A model generated the notes under the pieces. The model saw only the letters and a program-made list of their open reading frames with translations. It ran no database searches and was not told the DNA's origin. A stretch of 36,947 nucleotides of DNA, taken from contig JAAYLK010000089.1 of the NCBI GenBank assembly GCA_012521895.1, positions 1-36,947 on the forward strand, written 5' to 3'. This stretch comes from Clostridiales bacterium (GTDB lineage: Bacteria > Bacillota > Clostridia > Christensenellales > Aristaeellaceae). A program made the position numbers and the translations under genes. Below, piece by piece: positions 1 through 6,867 of this stretch (position 1 is its first letter; each line of letters opens with the position of its first letter).

Positions 1-2
1 CC

Positions 3-584
3 ATCATGGAGAGCATCCAGAAGACCGGCCTGGTCACCCAGGCGGTGATTGACCGCTTTGACGGCTACATTGAAGAGCTCTCCCAGGCCCAGTCAGCCGG
101 CGCGCACATGGCGGAGCAGACCGCCAAGCTACTGTCTGGCATGCACCAGGATGTCACCTTGCAAAACGAGCGCTACAGCGCGCTGGTGGATGCCCAGGCG
201 GAGCTGAGCCGCATGATGGACCAGTATGCCTCCTGGTCCGGCCGTGTATTGGAAGCGGTAGAGAAACAGGCGGAGGCGGCCAGCGACAGGACGCACGAGG
301 TGGCCAACGAGATGAGCCGCTCGGGCAAGCTGCTGCAGGACAGCTACAGTGATTTTGTGCAGAACATCACCCAGGGCCTGGCCAAGACCATGGCGCTGTT
401 TGAAGAGAACATGGGCGAGATGACCCGAAAGATGACAACCGACATCAGCAAGGCGCTGGAACACAAGGGCGGGGCTGAAATCGACCTGAAGCAGTTCACC
501 CGCGTGCAGACCGCCTTAAACGACATGACCCAGGCCCTGGGCCGTGCCACCCGCGCGGCGGAGCAGATGGCGGAGGGCGCCTGA
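3..584 (+). CDS. Coiled-coil tail of a MotA/ZorA-like motor protein (5' partial)
   Basis: The reading frame is open to the left edge, so the ATG at 6 is probably internal and the true N-terminus lies outside the window. What is visible is about 190 residues of almost continuous amphipathic helix, rich in Ala, Gln, Glu and Met, with no membrane segment. It stops in a TGATG overlap with a MotB/OmpA-type gene. MotA/TolQ/ExbB-family proteins of the ZorA type carry long helical cytoplasmic tails after their membrane domain and are encoded just before a ZorB/MotB partner. I therefore infer that this is such a tail. The membrane domain that would prove it is not in the window, and an unrelated coiled-coil protein is possible. 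Confidence 0.55.
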   Translation: MMESIQKTGLVTQAVIDRFDGYIEELSQAQSAGAHMAEQTAKLLSGMHQDVTLQNERYSALVDAQAELSRMMDQYASWSGRVLEAVEKQAEAASDRTHEVANEMSRSGKLLQDSYSDFVQNITQGLAKTMALFEENMGEMTRKMTTDISKALEHKGGAEIDLKQFTRVQTALNDMTQALGRATRAAEQMAEGA

Positions 585-1558
585 TGCGCGCGATCACAAG
601 GGGCAGAAGGCAGATTACAAAGGGCGATGGCGGCAGCCACTGGATTTCCTTTTCGGACATGCTCTCAAGCCTGCTGCTGGTGTTCATCCTGGCGCTGATG
701 GTGAGCATCTACCAGTATTTTTCGGTGCTGGATGTGAAAACTCGGGAGCTGGAGACCCAGCGCGTTGAGCTGGACCGCACCCAGCTTTCCCTGGTGCAAA
801 AGGAAGAGGACCTGAAGACCGCCCAGGCGGAGCTGATGGGCAAGGAGGAGGAAGTGGCCTCCATCCAAATCCAGCTGCAGCAGCAGGAGGATGAGCTGAA
901 GGCCGCGCAGACGGCGCTGAAAACCCAGAAGGACGAGCAGGCGGTCCTGCAGCTGCAATTGTTGGCGCAGGAGACCTCTTTAAACGAAATGCAGCTGGCC
1001 ATGAACGCGCAGCAGCGCCAGATTGACGACCTGCTGGGCGTGCGCACGCAAATCATCGCGGATTTGAGCCAGGCCTTTGCACAGAGCAACCTGAACGTCA
1101 AAGTCAACGAGGACACCGGCGACATCATGCTGGACTCAAGCCTGCTGTTTCAAAGCGGCGGGGACATCCTGCTGCCCGCCGGGCAAATGCAGCTGGCGCA
1201 GCTGATTCCGGTGTACTTAAGCGTGCTGATGCGGCCGGAGTATGACAACTATGTGGCGGAAATCGTCATTGAAGGGCATACCGACTCCAAGGGCAGCTAC
1301 CTGTTCAACCTGCAGCTGAGCCAGGACCGCGCCCTGGGCGTGGCCACCTACATGCTGGAGCTGCCCAATTTGACCCCCGCCCAGCGCAGCAAGCTGCAGG
1401 CCATCCTGACGGCCAAGGGGCGCAGCTATTCCGACCGGGTGTTTTACCCCGATGGAAGCGAAAACATGGACGCCAGCCGCCGGGTGGAGATTCAGTTCCG
1501 CCTCAAAGACAGCGAGATGATCCAGAAGATGAACGAGATCCTGCTACAGGGCCGCTGA
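584..1558 (+). CDS. MotB/ZorB-like stator protein with C-terminal OmpA peptidoglycan-binding domain
   Basis: A 324-residue protein with one N-terminal membrane helix (about residues 22-46). The helix begins with a HWISFSDM motif whose Asp25 sits where MotB-type proteins carry the proton-binding Asp. Residues about 50-155 form a highly charged coiled coil. Residues about 170-318 are an OmpA-like domain with GHTDS (231-235) and LSQDRA (245-250), typical of peptidoglycan binding. The layout fits a stator anchored to the wall and paired with a MotA-type channel. It is longer than ordinary ZorB or MotB because of the inserted coiled coil. The start overlaps the upstream stop (TGATG) and the stop overlaps the next start in the same way, so the three genes are translationally coupled. 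The OmpA/MotB architecture is clear; the biological role is not. Confidence 0.8.
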   Translation: MRAITRGRRQITKGDGGSHWISFSDMLSSLLLVFILALMVSIYQYFSVLDVKTRELETQRVELDRTQLSLVQKEEDLKTAQAELMGKEEEVASIQIQLQQQEDELKAAQTALKTQKDEQAVLQLQLLAQETSLNEMQLAMNAQQRQIDDLLGVRTQIIADLSQAFAQSNLNVKVNEDTGDIMLDSSLLFQSGGDILLPAGQMQLAQLIPVYLSVLMRPEYDNYVAEIVIEGHTDSKGSYLFNLQLSQDRALGVATYMLELPNLTPAQRSKLQAILTAKGRSYSDRVFYPDGSENMDASRRVEIQFRLKDSEMIQKMNEILLQGR

Positions 1559-2061
1559 TGAAGAGAGCCGCCGCCTTTTTGCTGGTGCTGGCCCTGGTGA
1601 TGGGCGGCATCACCCTGTGGGGCTTTGCCAACGCCCGGCTGGATTTGAAAGCCGGGACAGCGCGCGCGCTGTCCGCTGAAGAATTTGCCCTGCGCTTTCC
1701 CAGGCTGCGCGACCAATTGGCAAACGGCGCGGTGCGCGGGGTGACCTATACCGACACCCTGGCAGGCAGCGCGGATGACTACACCATCCTTGAGTACACC
1801 ATCACGGTGTCCAACCGCGGTTTTGTCAAAGCGCAGATGCTGGAAGCGGTGGTGGTGCCCCTGCGCGGAGATGTGCTGTGCTACTCCCAGCAGGAAGCGC
1901 AGGACAGGGATGTGAACGCCTCCATCGACGTGCCAGCCGGGCGGCAGATCCAGCTCAAGTGCTACCTGCTCACCCGCAAGGACCTGCACGCCGTGCGGGA
2001 CATCCAGGTCAGCTACTACATCTGGGGCAATCCTTTCATCATGAAGCTGCAATACAATTAG
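1558..2061 (+). CDS. Membrane-anchored extracytoplasmic protein of unknown function
   Basis: A 167-residue protein with an N-terminal hydrophobic helix (about residues 4-24) and no Cys of a lipobox, so it is a signal anchor or a cleaved signal. The rest is predicted to be outside the membrane and rich in beta strands. The last 90 residues have a pattern of strands plus a phrase like DVPAGRQIQLKCYL, reminiscent of small Ig-like domains, but I do not recognise a family. It overlaps the MotB-like gene by one base and is the last gene before a strong terminator. It is probably a third part of the same envelope machine, inferred from gene order only. Confidence 0.6.
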   Translation: MKRAAAFLLVLALVMGGITLWGFANARLDLKAGTARALSAEEFALRFPRLRDQLANGAVRGVTYTDTLAGSADDYTILEYTITVSNRGFVKAQMLEAVVVPLRGDVLCYSQQEAQDRDVNASIDVPAGRQIQLKCYLLTRKDLHAVRDIQVSYYIWGNPFIMKLQYN

Positions 2062-2076
2062 AAAGAACGCCATACT

Positions 2077-2106
2077 CCCGGCAGGTGAGAACCTGCCGGG
2101 TTTTTA
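2077..2106 (+). terminator. Rho-independent terminator of the motor operon
   Basis: A perfect 10-bp stem (CCCGGCAGGT / ACCTGCCGGG) with a GAGA loop is followed at once by TTTTTATTT. It lies 15 bases after the stop of the third gene and closes the operon. Confidence 0.92.
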
Positions 2107-2138
2107 TTTCCACGCTCTTCAATCAATGTCGCGCTTGC

Positions 2139-2167
2139 TTGACAGGAAACCTTGAAATCAGTAAAAT
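2139..2167 (+). promoter_or_regulatory. Strong sigma-A-type promoter without an adjacent ORF
   Basis: TTGACA (2139-2144), a 17-base spacer and TAAAAT (2162-2167) are close to the housekeeping consensus. No coding frame with a ribosome binding site starts within the next 200 bases. The RNA made here is therefore either the candidate small RNA below or a very long leader of the Sua5 gene. Confidence 0.65.
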
Positions 2168-2173
2168 GCAGTC

Positions 2174-2396
2174 ATAGGGATACCCCCTGAAGTGTGCGCC
2201 AGTTGGCTGTTTTTACCCACATCTTACTTTCTGGTGCCCGGGTTGATGGCATGATGCCAGGCCTCCGCGAGAGCGACGGGGAAGGCTGATTGAGGTTACA
2301 GGGTACCGACCTGCTGTACATAGCGGGTGAAAAAATGGCTGACAGCGGCACTTTGGGCTATCCCCCACCCTGCGATGGCATAGCCCATCGTTTCTT
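2174..2396 (+). ncRNA. Candidate structured small RNA (family not identified)
   Basis: The ends of this stretch can pair into a long interrupted rod: GGGATA near 2178 with TATCCC near 2363, CCTGAAGT with ACTTTGGG, and GTTGGCTGTTTTTACCC with GGGTGAAAAAATGGCTGAC. The inner part holds a TGGCA-TGA-TGCCA hairpin and a CGC-GAGA-GCG hairpin with a GNRA-type loop. A hairpin TGGGCTAT/ATAGCCCA (2354-2387) followed by TCGTTTCTTT could end transcription and is mutually exclusive with the outermost rod pairing. Size and rod shape resemble 6S RNA, but I see no signature that proves 6S. SRP RNA, RNase P RNA and tmRNA motifs are absent. The pairings were found by eye. Confidence 0.45.
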
Positions 2397-2407
2397 TGTA
2401 TATAATA

Positions 2408-2690
2408 CTAACCTCAATCGTTAACGCTTTGATGTGATGGTCTTTTTACGCCTCTGCGTTGCCGCGTCACCGTGACCTTCGCTCTCATCCCGGTTCGGGC
2501 GCTGCCCTCCCGGGCTTAACACTCCGGTACGGTTCCTTAACGCACAAAAGCGGGCTTTTGTGCGAAAGGATGGATTCCGGAATGTAGTGAACCAGTGGGC
2601 TTGCCCCAGTGGTGAACGAAGTGGAGTGAATCCCGACGAGGCTACGCCTCGTTCCTTTGGCTTAGCGGAGCCATCAAAAATCCTCATCTC
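2408..2690. repeat. Degenerate third copy of the MITE-like repeat, with hairpins
   Basis: The left end matches the left end of the repeat at 4957 at about 14 of 20 bases (shared AATCGTTAA). The right end resembles the other right ends (CATCAA.. and CATC, about 12 of 17). The interior has a 10-bp perfect hairpin CGCACAAAAG/CTTTTGTGCG (2541-2564) and ACGAGGC/GCCTCGT (2636-2652). No gene is visible: open frames on either strand here lack ribosome binding sites and family features. Membership of the repeat family is tentative. Confidence 0.35.
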
Positions 2691-2745
2691 ATCTGTGCGT
2701 TTCCGATTTCGCTTAGTATATGAAACTATCTTTGAGGAAAATCCA

Positions 2746-3831
2746 ATGCCGGACACAGAGAAAACACAAGGCCGATGGCTCCATACCGAATGCCTACCCG
2801 CGGACCATGAGGGTATAATCAAAGCAGCGCGGGTGCTGACGGATGGCGGCCTGGTTGCCTTTCCAACTGAAACGGTGTATGGCCTGGGCGGGAATGCCTT
2901 GAACCCCGCTGCCATCGCCGCCATTTTCAACGCCAAAGGCCGCCCGGCGGACAACCCCCTGATTGCCCATGTGCTAAACGCCCAGGAAGCGGCGCGTTAT
3001 GGGGAATGGAACGCCTTGGCGCAGACCCTGGCGGAAGCCTTCTGGCCCGGGCCTCTCACCCTGATTGTGCCCCGTAAAAGCGGGGTGCCCGCCGCAGTCA
3101 GCGCCGGCCTTGACTCCCTGGCCCTGCGCGCGCCCAGCCACCCCGCTGCCCGCGCCCTGATTGCCGCCTGTGGGTTTCCCCTGGCGGCCCCCAGCGCCAA
3201 CCGCTCCGGCAGCCCCAGCCCCACCACGGCCAGGCATGTGCTGTCTGACCTGGATGGCCGCATCCCCCTGATCCTGGACGGCGGCGCCAGCGAGGTGGGC
3301 CTGGAATCCACCGTGGTGGACGCGACCGGGGACCTGCCCCTCATCCTGCGCCCCGGCGCTGTGACGCCGGAAATGATCGCCATGGTGGTGGGTGAGTGCC
3401 GCATCGCGGACTCGGTGATGCGGCAGCTGAAGGATTATGAGGTTGCCCCTTCCCCCGGGATGCGCCACCAGCACTATGCCCCCCACGCCCACCTGACCCT
3501 GGTGGACGGCAGCCCCGAGGACCAACGCAAGGCACTGCTCAAGCTGGCCGCAGGCCGGGAAAACACCTGGGTACTGGCGCTGGACGGCCTGATGCGGGAA
3601 GGCGATGCGGTCAGCCTGCAGCCCCTGGGCAAGGACGCCCACGCCGCCGCGCACCGCCTGTTTTACCTGCTAAGGCGGGCGGACGAGGAAGGCGTTGAGG
3701 CCCTTTTCGCCCAGACCCTGCCCCGGGACGGCCTGGGCCTGGCGGTGATGAACCGCATGGTGCGGGCGGCCGGCTTTGACATCCTGGACGCCAAAAGCGT
3801 CCTCAATGATGAACCCCAAGAAGAAAGGTAA
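2746..3831 (+). CDS. sua5: L-threonylcarbamoyladenylate synthase (Sua5/YwlC type)
   Basis: Makes threonylcarbamoyl-AMP from Thr, bicarbonate and ATP, the first step of the t6A modification of ANN-decoding tRNAs. The 361-residue protein has the YrdC domain first (GGLVAFPTETVYGLG, then KGRPADNPL and SANRSGSPSPT). It then has the Sua5-specific C-terminal domain, introduced by the linker motif SPGMRHQHYAP. The frame is open upstream to 2560, but the ATG at 2746 follows GAGGAAA at a good distance and starts just before the conserved domain, so I chose it. The next gene starts 6 bases after the stop and is probably cotranscribed. The family call is firm. Confidence 0.93.
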   Translation: MPDTEKTQGRWLHTECLPADHEGIIKAARVLTDGGLVAFPTETVYGLGGNALNPAAIAAIFNAKGRPADNPLIAHVLNAQEAARYGEWNALAQTLAEAFWPGPLTLIVPRKSGVPAAVSAGLDSLALRAPSHPAARALIAACGFPLAAPSANRSGSPSPTTARHVLSDLDGRIPLILDGGASEVGLESTVVDATGDLPLILRPGAVTPEMIAMVVGECRIADSVMRQLKDYEVAPSPGMRHQHYAPHAHLTLVDGSPEDQRKALLKLAAGRENTWVLALDGLMREGDAVSLQPLGKDAHAAAHRLFYLLRRADEEGVEALFAQTLPRDGLGLAVMNRMVRAAGFDILDAKSVLNDEPQEER

Positions 3832-3837
3832 GAAGCG

Positions 3838-4878
3838 ATGAAGAAATTGCTGTCCCTGCTGCTAGCCCTGATGATGCTGTTCAGCCTGGGCCTGACCCTG
3901 GCGCAGGCCGAGGAAGAAAAGGTGCTCAACCTCTTCACCTGGGCCACCTACATTGATGATGGCACGGTGGCCAAGTTCACCGAGCAGACCGGCATCAAAA
4001 TCAACTACACCACCTTTGCCAGCAACGAGGAAATGCTGCTGAAGATGGCCTCTTCCGGCAACGAGTACGACGTCATCCTGGCCAGCGACTACGCCATCAA
4101 CATGCTGCGCAAGGACGAGAAACTGCAAAAGCTTGACAAGGAGCTGCTGCCCAACTACCAGAACCTGGACCATGAGTTCCTGGGCCAGTATTATGACGAG
4201 AACAACGAGTACACCGTGCCCTACACCGCGGGCACCCCGCTGATCGTGGTGAACCCTGCCCTGACCGACCTGGAGATCACCGGTTATGAGGACCTGTGGA
4301 ACCCCGCGTTGAAGGACAACATCGTGCTGATTGACGACGCGCGCAACATCATCGGCATTACGTTGAACACCCTGGGCTATTCCTTCAACACCACCAACGA
4401 TGAGGAGCTGGCGCAGGCCCGGGAAAAGCTGATGCAGCTGCGCCCCAATGTGCGCGCCTTCAACTATGACACCCCGCACAATGACATGATTTCCGGCGAA
4501 GTGGCCGTGGGCTACATGTTCACCCCCTTTGTGCTGCTGGCAATGGACGGCAACCCCGACTTGAAGGTGGTCTACCCCAAGGAAGGCATGGGCTTTGGCA
4601 TTGACTCCCTGGTGATTCCCGCCAACGCGCCGCATCCAAAGAACGCGCATGCCCTGCTGAACTTCCTGCTGGACAGCGAAGTGGCCGGCAACACCGTCGC
4701 CTGGCAGTACTACCTCTCCCCCGTGGCCACCGCTTATGAGTTCATCCCCGAGTACCTCAGGGAGAACCCGGCCATCAAAATCCCCAAGGAAATCCTGGGC
4801 GAGACCGAGTTCATCATGGACGTGGGCGAGTACGAGAGCAAGTACCAGGAAATCTGGGCGGAGTTCAAGCTGCAATAA
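3838..4878 (+). CDS. Orphan PotD-like ABC transporter substrate-binding protein
   Basis: A 346-residue secreted binding protein of the spermidine/putrescine (PotD/PotF) family. The signal peptide covers about residues 1-24, ends LAQA, and has no lipobox Cys. The mature part has the family landmarks TWATYIDD, EQTGIKINY, YDVILASDYA, LIDDAR, NTLGYS and GIDSLVIPANA. Compared with E. coli PotD (from memory), the two ligand-contacting Trp positions are replaced: the GMIW-type site reads GYMF and the IFWMD-type site reads GFGID. The Glu after LIDDAR is Asn. The ligand may therefore not be spermidine. No permease or ATPase is adjacent; it may borrow the PotABC encoded at 9114-11964. It sits 6 bases after the Sua5 gene. 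Confidence 0.85.
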   Translation: MKKLLSLLLALMMLFSLGLTLAQAEEEKVLNLFTWATYIDDGTVAKFTEQTGIKINYTTFASNEEMLLKMASSGNEYDVILASDYAINMLRKDEKLQKLDKELLPNYQNLDHEFLGQYYDENNEYTVPYTAGTPLIVVNPALTDLEITGYEDLWNPALKDNIVLIDDARNIIGITLNTLGYSFNTTNDEELAQAREKLMQLRPNVRAFNYDTPHNDMISGEVAVGYMFTPFVLLAMDGNPDLKVVYPKEGMGFGIDSLVIPANAPHPKNAHALLNFLLDSEVAGNTVAWQYYLSPVATAYEFIPEYLRENPAIKIPKEILGETEFIMDVGEYESKYQEIWAEFKLQ

Positions 4879-4901
4879 GCGCACGCACCGCAAAAAAATT
4901 T

Positions 4902-4932
4902 GGAGGATGGCCTGGCGCCATCCTCCTTTTTT
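4902..4932 (+). terminator. Rho-independent terminator
   Basis: A 10-bp stem GGAGGATGGC/GCCATCCTCC with a 5-base loop is followed by TTTTTT. It ends the Sua5/PotD-like transcript. The A-run on the left may let it act weakly in the other direction too. Confidence 0.92.
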
Positions 4933-4956
4933 GGTTCAGTTTAATGCGGTCTGATA

Positions 4957-5110
4957 CTGATATAAATCGTTAAAGCATCCAAAGTGCTGAGAGATTTTGG
5001 CTTTCTACAAGGAAGAAAGCCGAGGGTGTAGCCTGAGCTACATTGAGGGTTTCTGCCGATGTAGAAAGTTATAAGATCCAGCGCAAAGAAGCATCAAGGA
5101 TTGGCATCAG
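4957..5110. repeat. MITE-like element, copy 1 (154 bp)
   Basis: The left end CTGATATAAATCGTTAAAGC and the inverted right end CTGATGCCAATCCTTGATGC match at about 14 of 20 positions, as terminal inverted repeats. Both ends recur in copy 2 (6632-6855): the left end is followed by GCATCCAAAGTG.TGAGAGATTTTGGCTTT, and the right end is preceded by AGATCCA.CGC. The interiors differ in length and sequence. No coding capacity is seen. The last 17 bases overlap the 3' end of the MATE gene. Confidence 0.6.
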
Positions 5111-6488
5111 GATGAGCTTCCAGGACGGGCTTCTCCTCGTTTTCACGGGGCAGCCTGCGCTGGTAGATCAGGAACCACACCAGCATCATGGTGCCGCGCA
5201 GGGCGGCGGACAGGGTGATGCCCAGCCAGAAACCGTTGAGGCCCATCCGTTGCGCCAGCGCCCAGCACAAGAAAGGGCGCAAAAGGTTTGAGGTGATGCT
5301 GGATACGCTGGGCGGCAGGGTCTGGCCGATGCCGCGGAAGGTGCCCGCGCAGGTGCCCTCAAAGGCCATGAAGAGCTGGCAGCCCGCCAGGATGAACAAG
5401 TATTCCTTTCCCATGCGCACCATTTCAGGCGGATGGTCGATGAAGAGGGAGAAGAGGAAGCCGCCGCCAAAGGCCAGCAGCAGGGTCATCAGAAACTCCC
5501 AGCCCAGCATGGCCGTCATGGCCACCTTGAAGCCGCGGCGGATGCGCGCCCACTTGCGCGCGCCGTAGTTCTGCCCGATGAAGGCGGCCACGGCGGAGGA
5601 GAAGCCGCCGCCAATCAGCCAGGAGACCGACTCCACCTGGCTGCCCACCCGCTGCACCGCGACGGCACTGGCGCCAAAACTGGAGGACACCATGCCGGTG
5701 ACCACCATGGCCAAGGCCGTGAAGGCGCCGCTTTCGATGGAGACCGGGAAGCTCCATTTGAAGATGGTGGCCAGCTTTTCCTTGTTGAAGGCGCCCAGCA
5801 GGCGAAAATTCGGGAAGGGGCTGTGGCTGTGGCGCTTGGCCGCCAGCAGCAGCACGATGAACACGATGCTCTGGGCAATCAGGGTGGCCAGCGCCGCGCC
5901 TTCCACCCCCCAGCCCCAGTTCAAAATCATCAATGGGTCCAAAATCATGTTGATGACCAGGCCGATGGCGTTGGCCATGAAACTGAGGCTGGAGCGGCCC
6001 GCGCCGTTGAAGCCGCCGGAGATGGCGGCGGAAGTGAAGCTGAAGGGGATGCCGACGGCCACGATGCGCAAATAAGCGCTGGCGGCGTCCAGCACCTCCT
6101 GCTCCCGCACCTGCAGCAAGGCCACCATGGGCCGCGCGAACAGCAGCAAAATGAGCCCGTACAAGCAGCCCAGCACCAGGCCAACCCTGGCGGACTGCTG
6201 GCCAAAGAGCCGTGCCTCCTCCGGGTTTCCGGCGCCCAGGTTTTGTGAGACGCCGATTTCAGCGCCTACCCGGCCAAAAATCAGCAGCGCCATGCCCAGC
6301 CACATGAACATGCCCGCCAGGCCCGAGGCCGCCACCGCGGTGACGGAATCCGTCATCCGGCCCAGCCAGAAGATGTCCGTGAGGTTGTAGGTCATCTGTA
6401 GCAGGGAGGTCCCCATGATGGGCAGGGCCACCAACAGCATCTTGCGGAAAATGCCGCCCTGGGTCAGGTCATTTTGATGTTTGTTCAT
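5094..6488 (-). CDS. MATE family multidrug/metabolite efflux transporter
   Basis: A 464-residue integral membrane protein of the multi antimicrobial extrusion family, normally 12 membrane helices in two pseudo-repeats with cation-driven export. Visible family traits include the N-terminal ALPIMGTSLLQMTYNLTDIFWLGR stretch and the repeat-2 counterpart FPVSIESGAFTALAMV, plus GQNYGA, a typical MATE phrase. The substrate cannot be read from sequence. The best Shine-Dalgarno match (AAGGAG) is 16 bases before the ATG, rather far, but no better in-frame start exists. The final residues (PDANP) and the stop codon are encoded inside the MITE-like repeat. It has its own promoter and stands alone. Confidence 0.9.
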   Translation of the reverse strand: MNKHQNDLTQGGIFRKMLLVALPIMGTSLLQMTYNLTDIFWLGRMTDSVTAVAASGLAGMFMWLGMALLIFGRVGAEIGVSQNLGAGNPEEARLFGQQSARVGLVLGCLYGLILLLFARPMVALLQVREQEVLDAASAYLRIVAVGIPFSFTSAAISGGFNGAGRSSLSFMANAIGLVINMILDPLMILNWGWGVEGAALATLIAQSIVFIVLLLAAKRHSHSPFPNFRLLGAFNKEKLATIFKWSFPVSIESGAFTALAMVVTGMVSSSFGASAVAVQRVGSQVESVSWLIGGGFSSAVAAFIGQNYGARKWARIRRGFKVAMTAMLGWEFLMTLLLAFGGGFLFSLFIDHPPEMVRMGKEYLFILAGCQLFMAFEGTCAGTFRGIGQTLPPSVSSITSNLLRPFLCWALAQRMGLNGFWLGITLSAALRGTMMLVWFLIYQRRLPRENEEKPVLEAHPDANP

Positions 6489-6524
6489 GGGTGTTCGCGC
6501 GTCACTCCTTGATGGGATAGGGAC

Positions 6525-6554
6525 AGTATGATTGTTTTAGAAGCGCCCTGTCAA
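6525..6554 (-). promoter_or_regulatory. Promoter of the MATE gene
   Basis: Read on the minus strand: TTGACA (6549-6554), an 18-base spacer and CATACT (6525-6530), about 37 bases before the start codon. Confidence 0.6.
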
Positions 6555-6590
6555 GGTGAAGCAAACCACAACAAATCAAATGCTTGCAAC

Positions 6591-6621
6591 AAAAAGGCCG
6601 GGCTGTTTCCAAGCCCGGCCT
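6591..6621 (-). terminator. Terminator of the polyamine operon
   Basis: On the minus strand, a 10-bp stem AGGCCGGGCT/AGCCCGGCCT with a 7-base loop is followed by TTTTTG. It ends transcripts coming from 6868 and is separated from that gene's stop by the MITE-like copy 2. Confidence 0.85.
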
Positions 6622-6631
6622 GTGATTTTTA

Positions 6632-6855
6632 CTGATGTAAATCATTAATGCATCCAAAGTGGTGAGAGATTTTGGCTTTGTACAAGGAAGGAATCCGAAG
6701 GGGCAGAGGCGAGCACCCGCCAAAGCGGGATTCAGCGAGCCATCAGCCCAATGAGCAAGGGCGTTTTCCGACCGAGCCCCCGCGAGGGAGAGAAAACAAC
6801 CATTGCGAATTGAGGGAAAGATCCAACGCGACGATGCATGAAGGATTGGAATCAG
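6632..6855. repeat. MITE-like element, copy 2 (224 bp)
   Basis: The ends CTGATGTAAATCATTAATGC and, inverted, CTGATTCCAATCCTTCATGC match at 15 of 20 positions. The match extends outward by two bases (TACTGAT...ATCAGTA), compatible with a TA target. The outer 50 bases on the left and 35 on the right match copy 1, while the interior is longer and unrelated. There is no ORF with a ribosome binding site. It lies between the stop of the phosphodiester glycosidase gene and that operon's terminator. Confidence 0.62.
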
Positions 6856-6867
6856 TATTACACACCT

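Noticed and set aside
2174-2396. Cobalamin riboswitch, SRP RNA, RNase P RNA or tmRNA
   Set aside because: The signature motifs (such as the SRP GGAAGGAAGCA loop and the RNase P GAGGAAAGTCC) are not present. Only rod shape and size support an RNA, so no family was assigned.
2560-2745. N-terminal extension of the Sua5 protein
   Set aside because: The extension is not conserved-looking and runs through the hairpin-rich spacer. A good ribosome binding site precedes the ATG at 2746.
2421-2954. A minus-strand frame of 177 codons overlapping the Sua5 gene start
   Set aside because: Its composition looks random, it overlaps the conserved YrdC domain, and it falls in the repeat/hairpin region.
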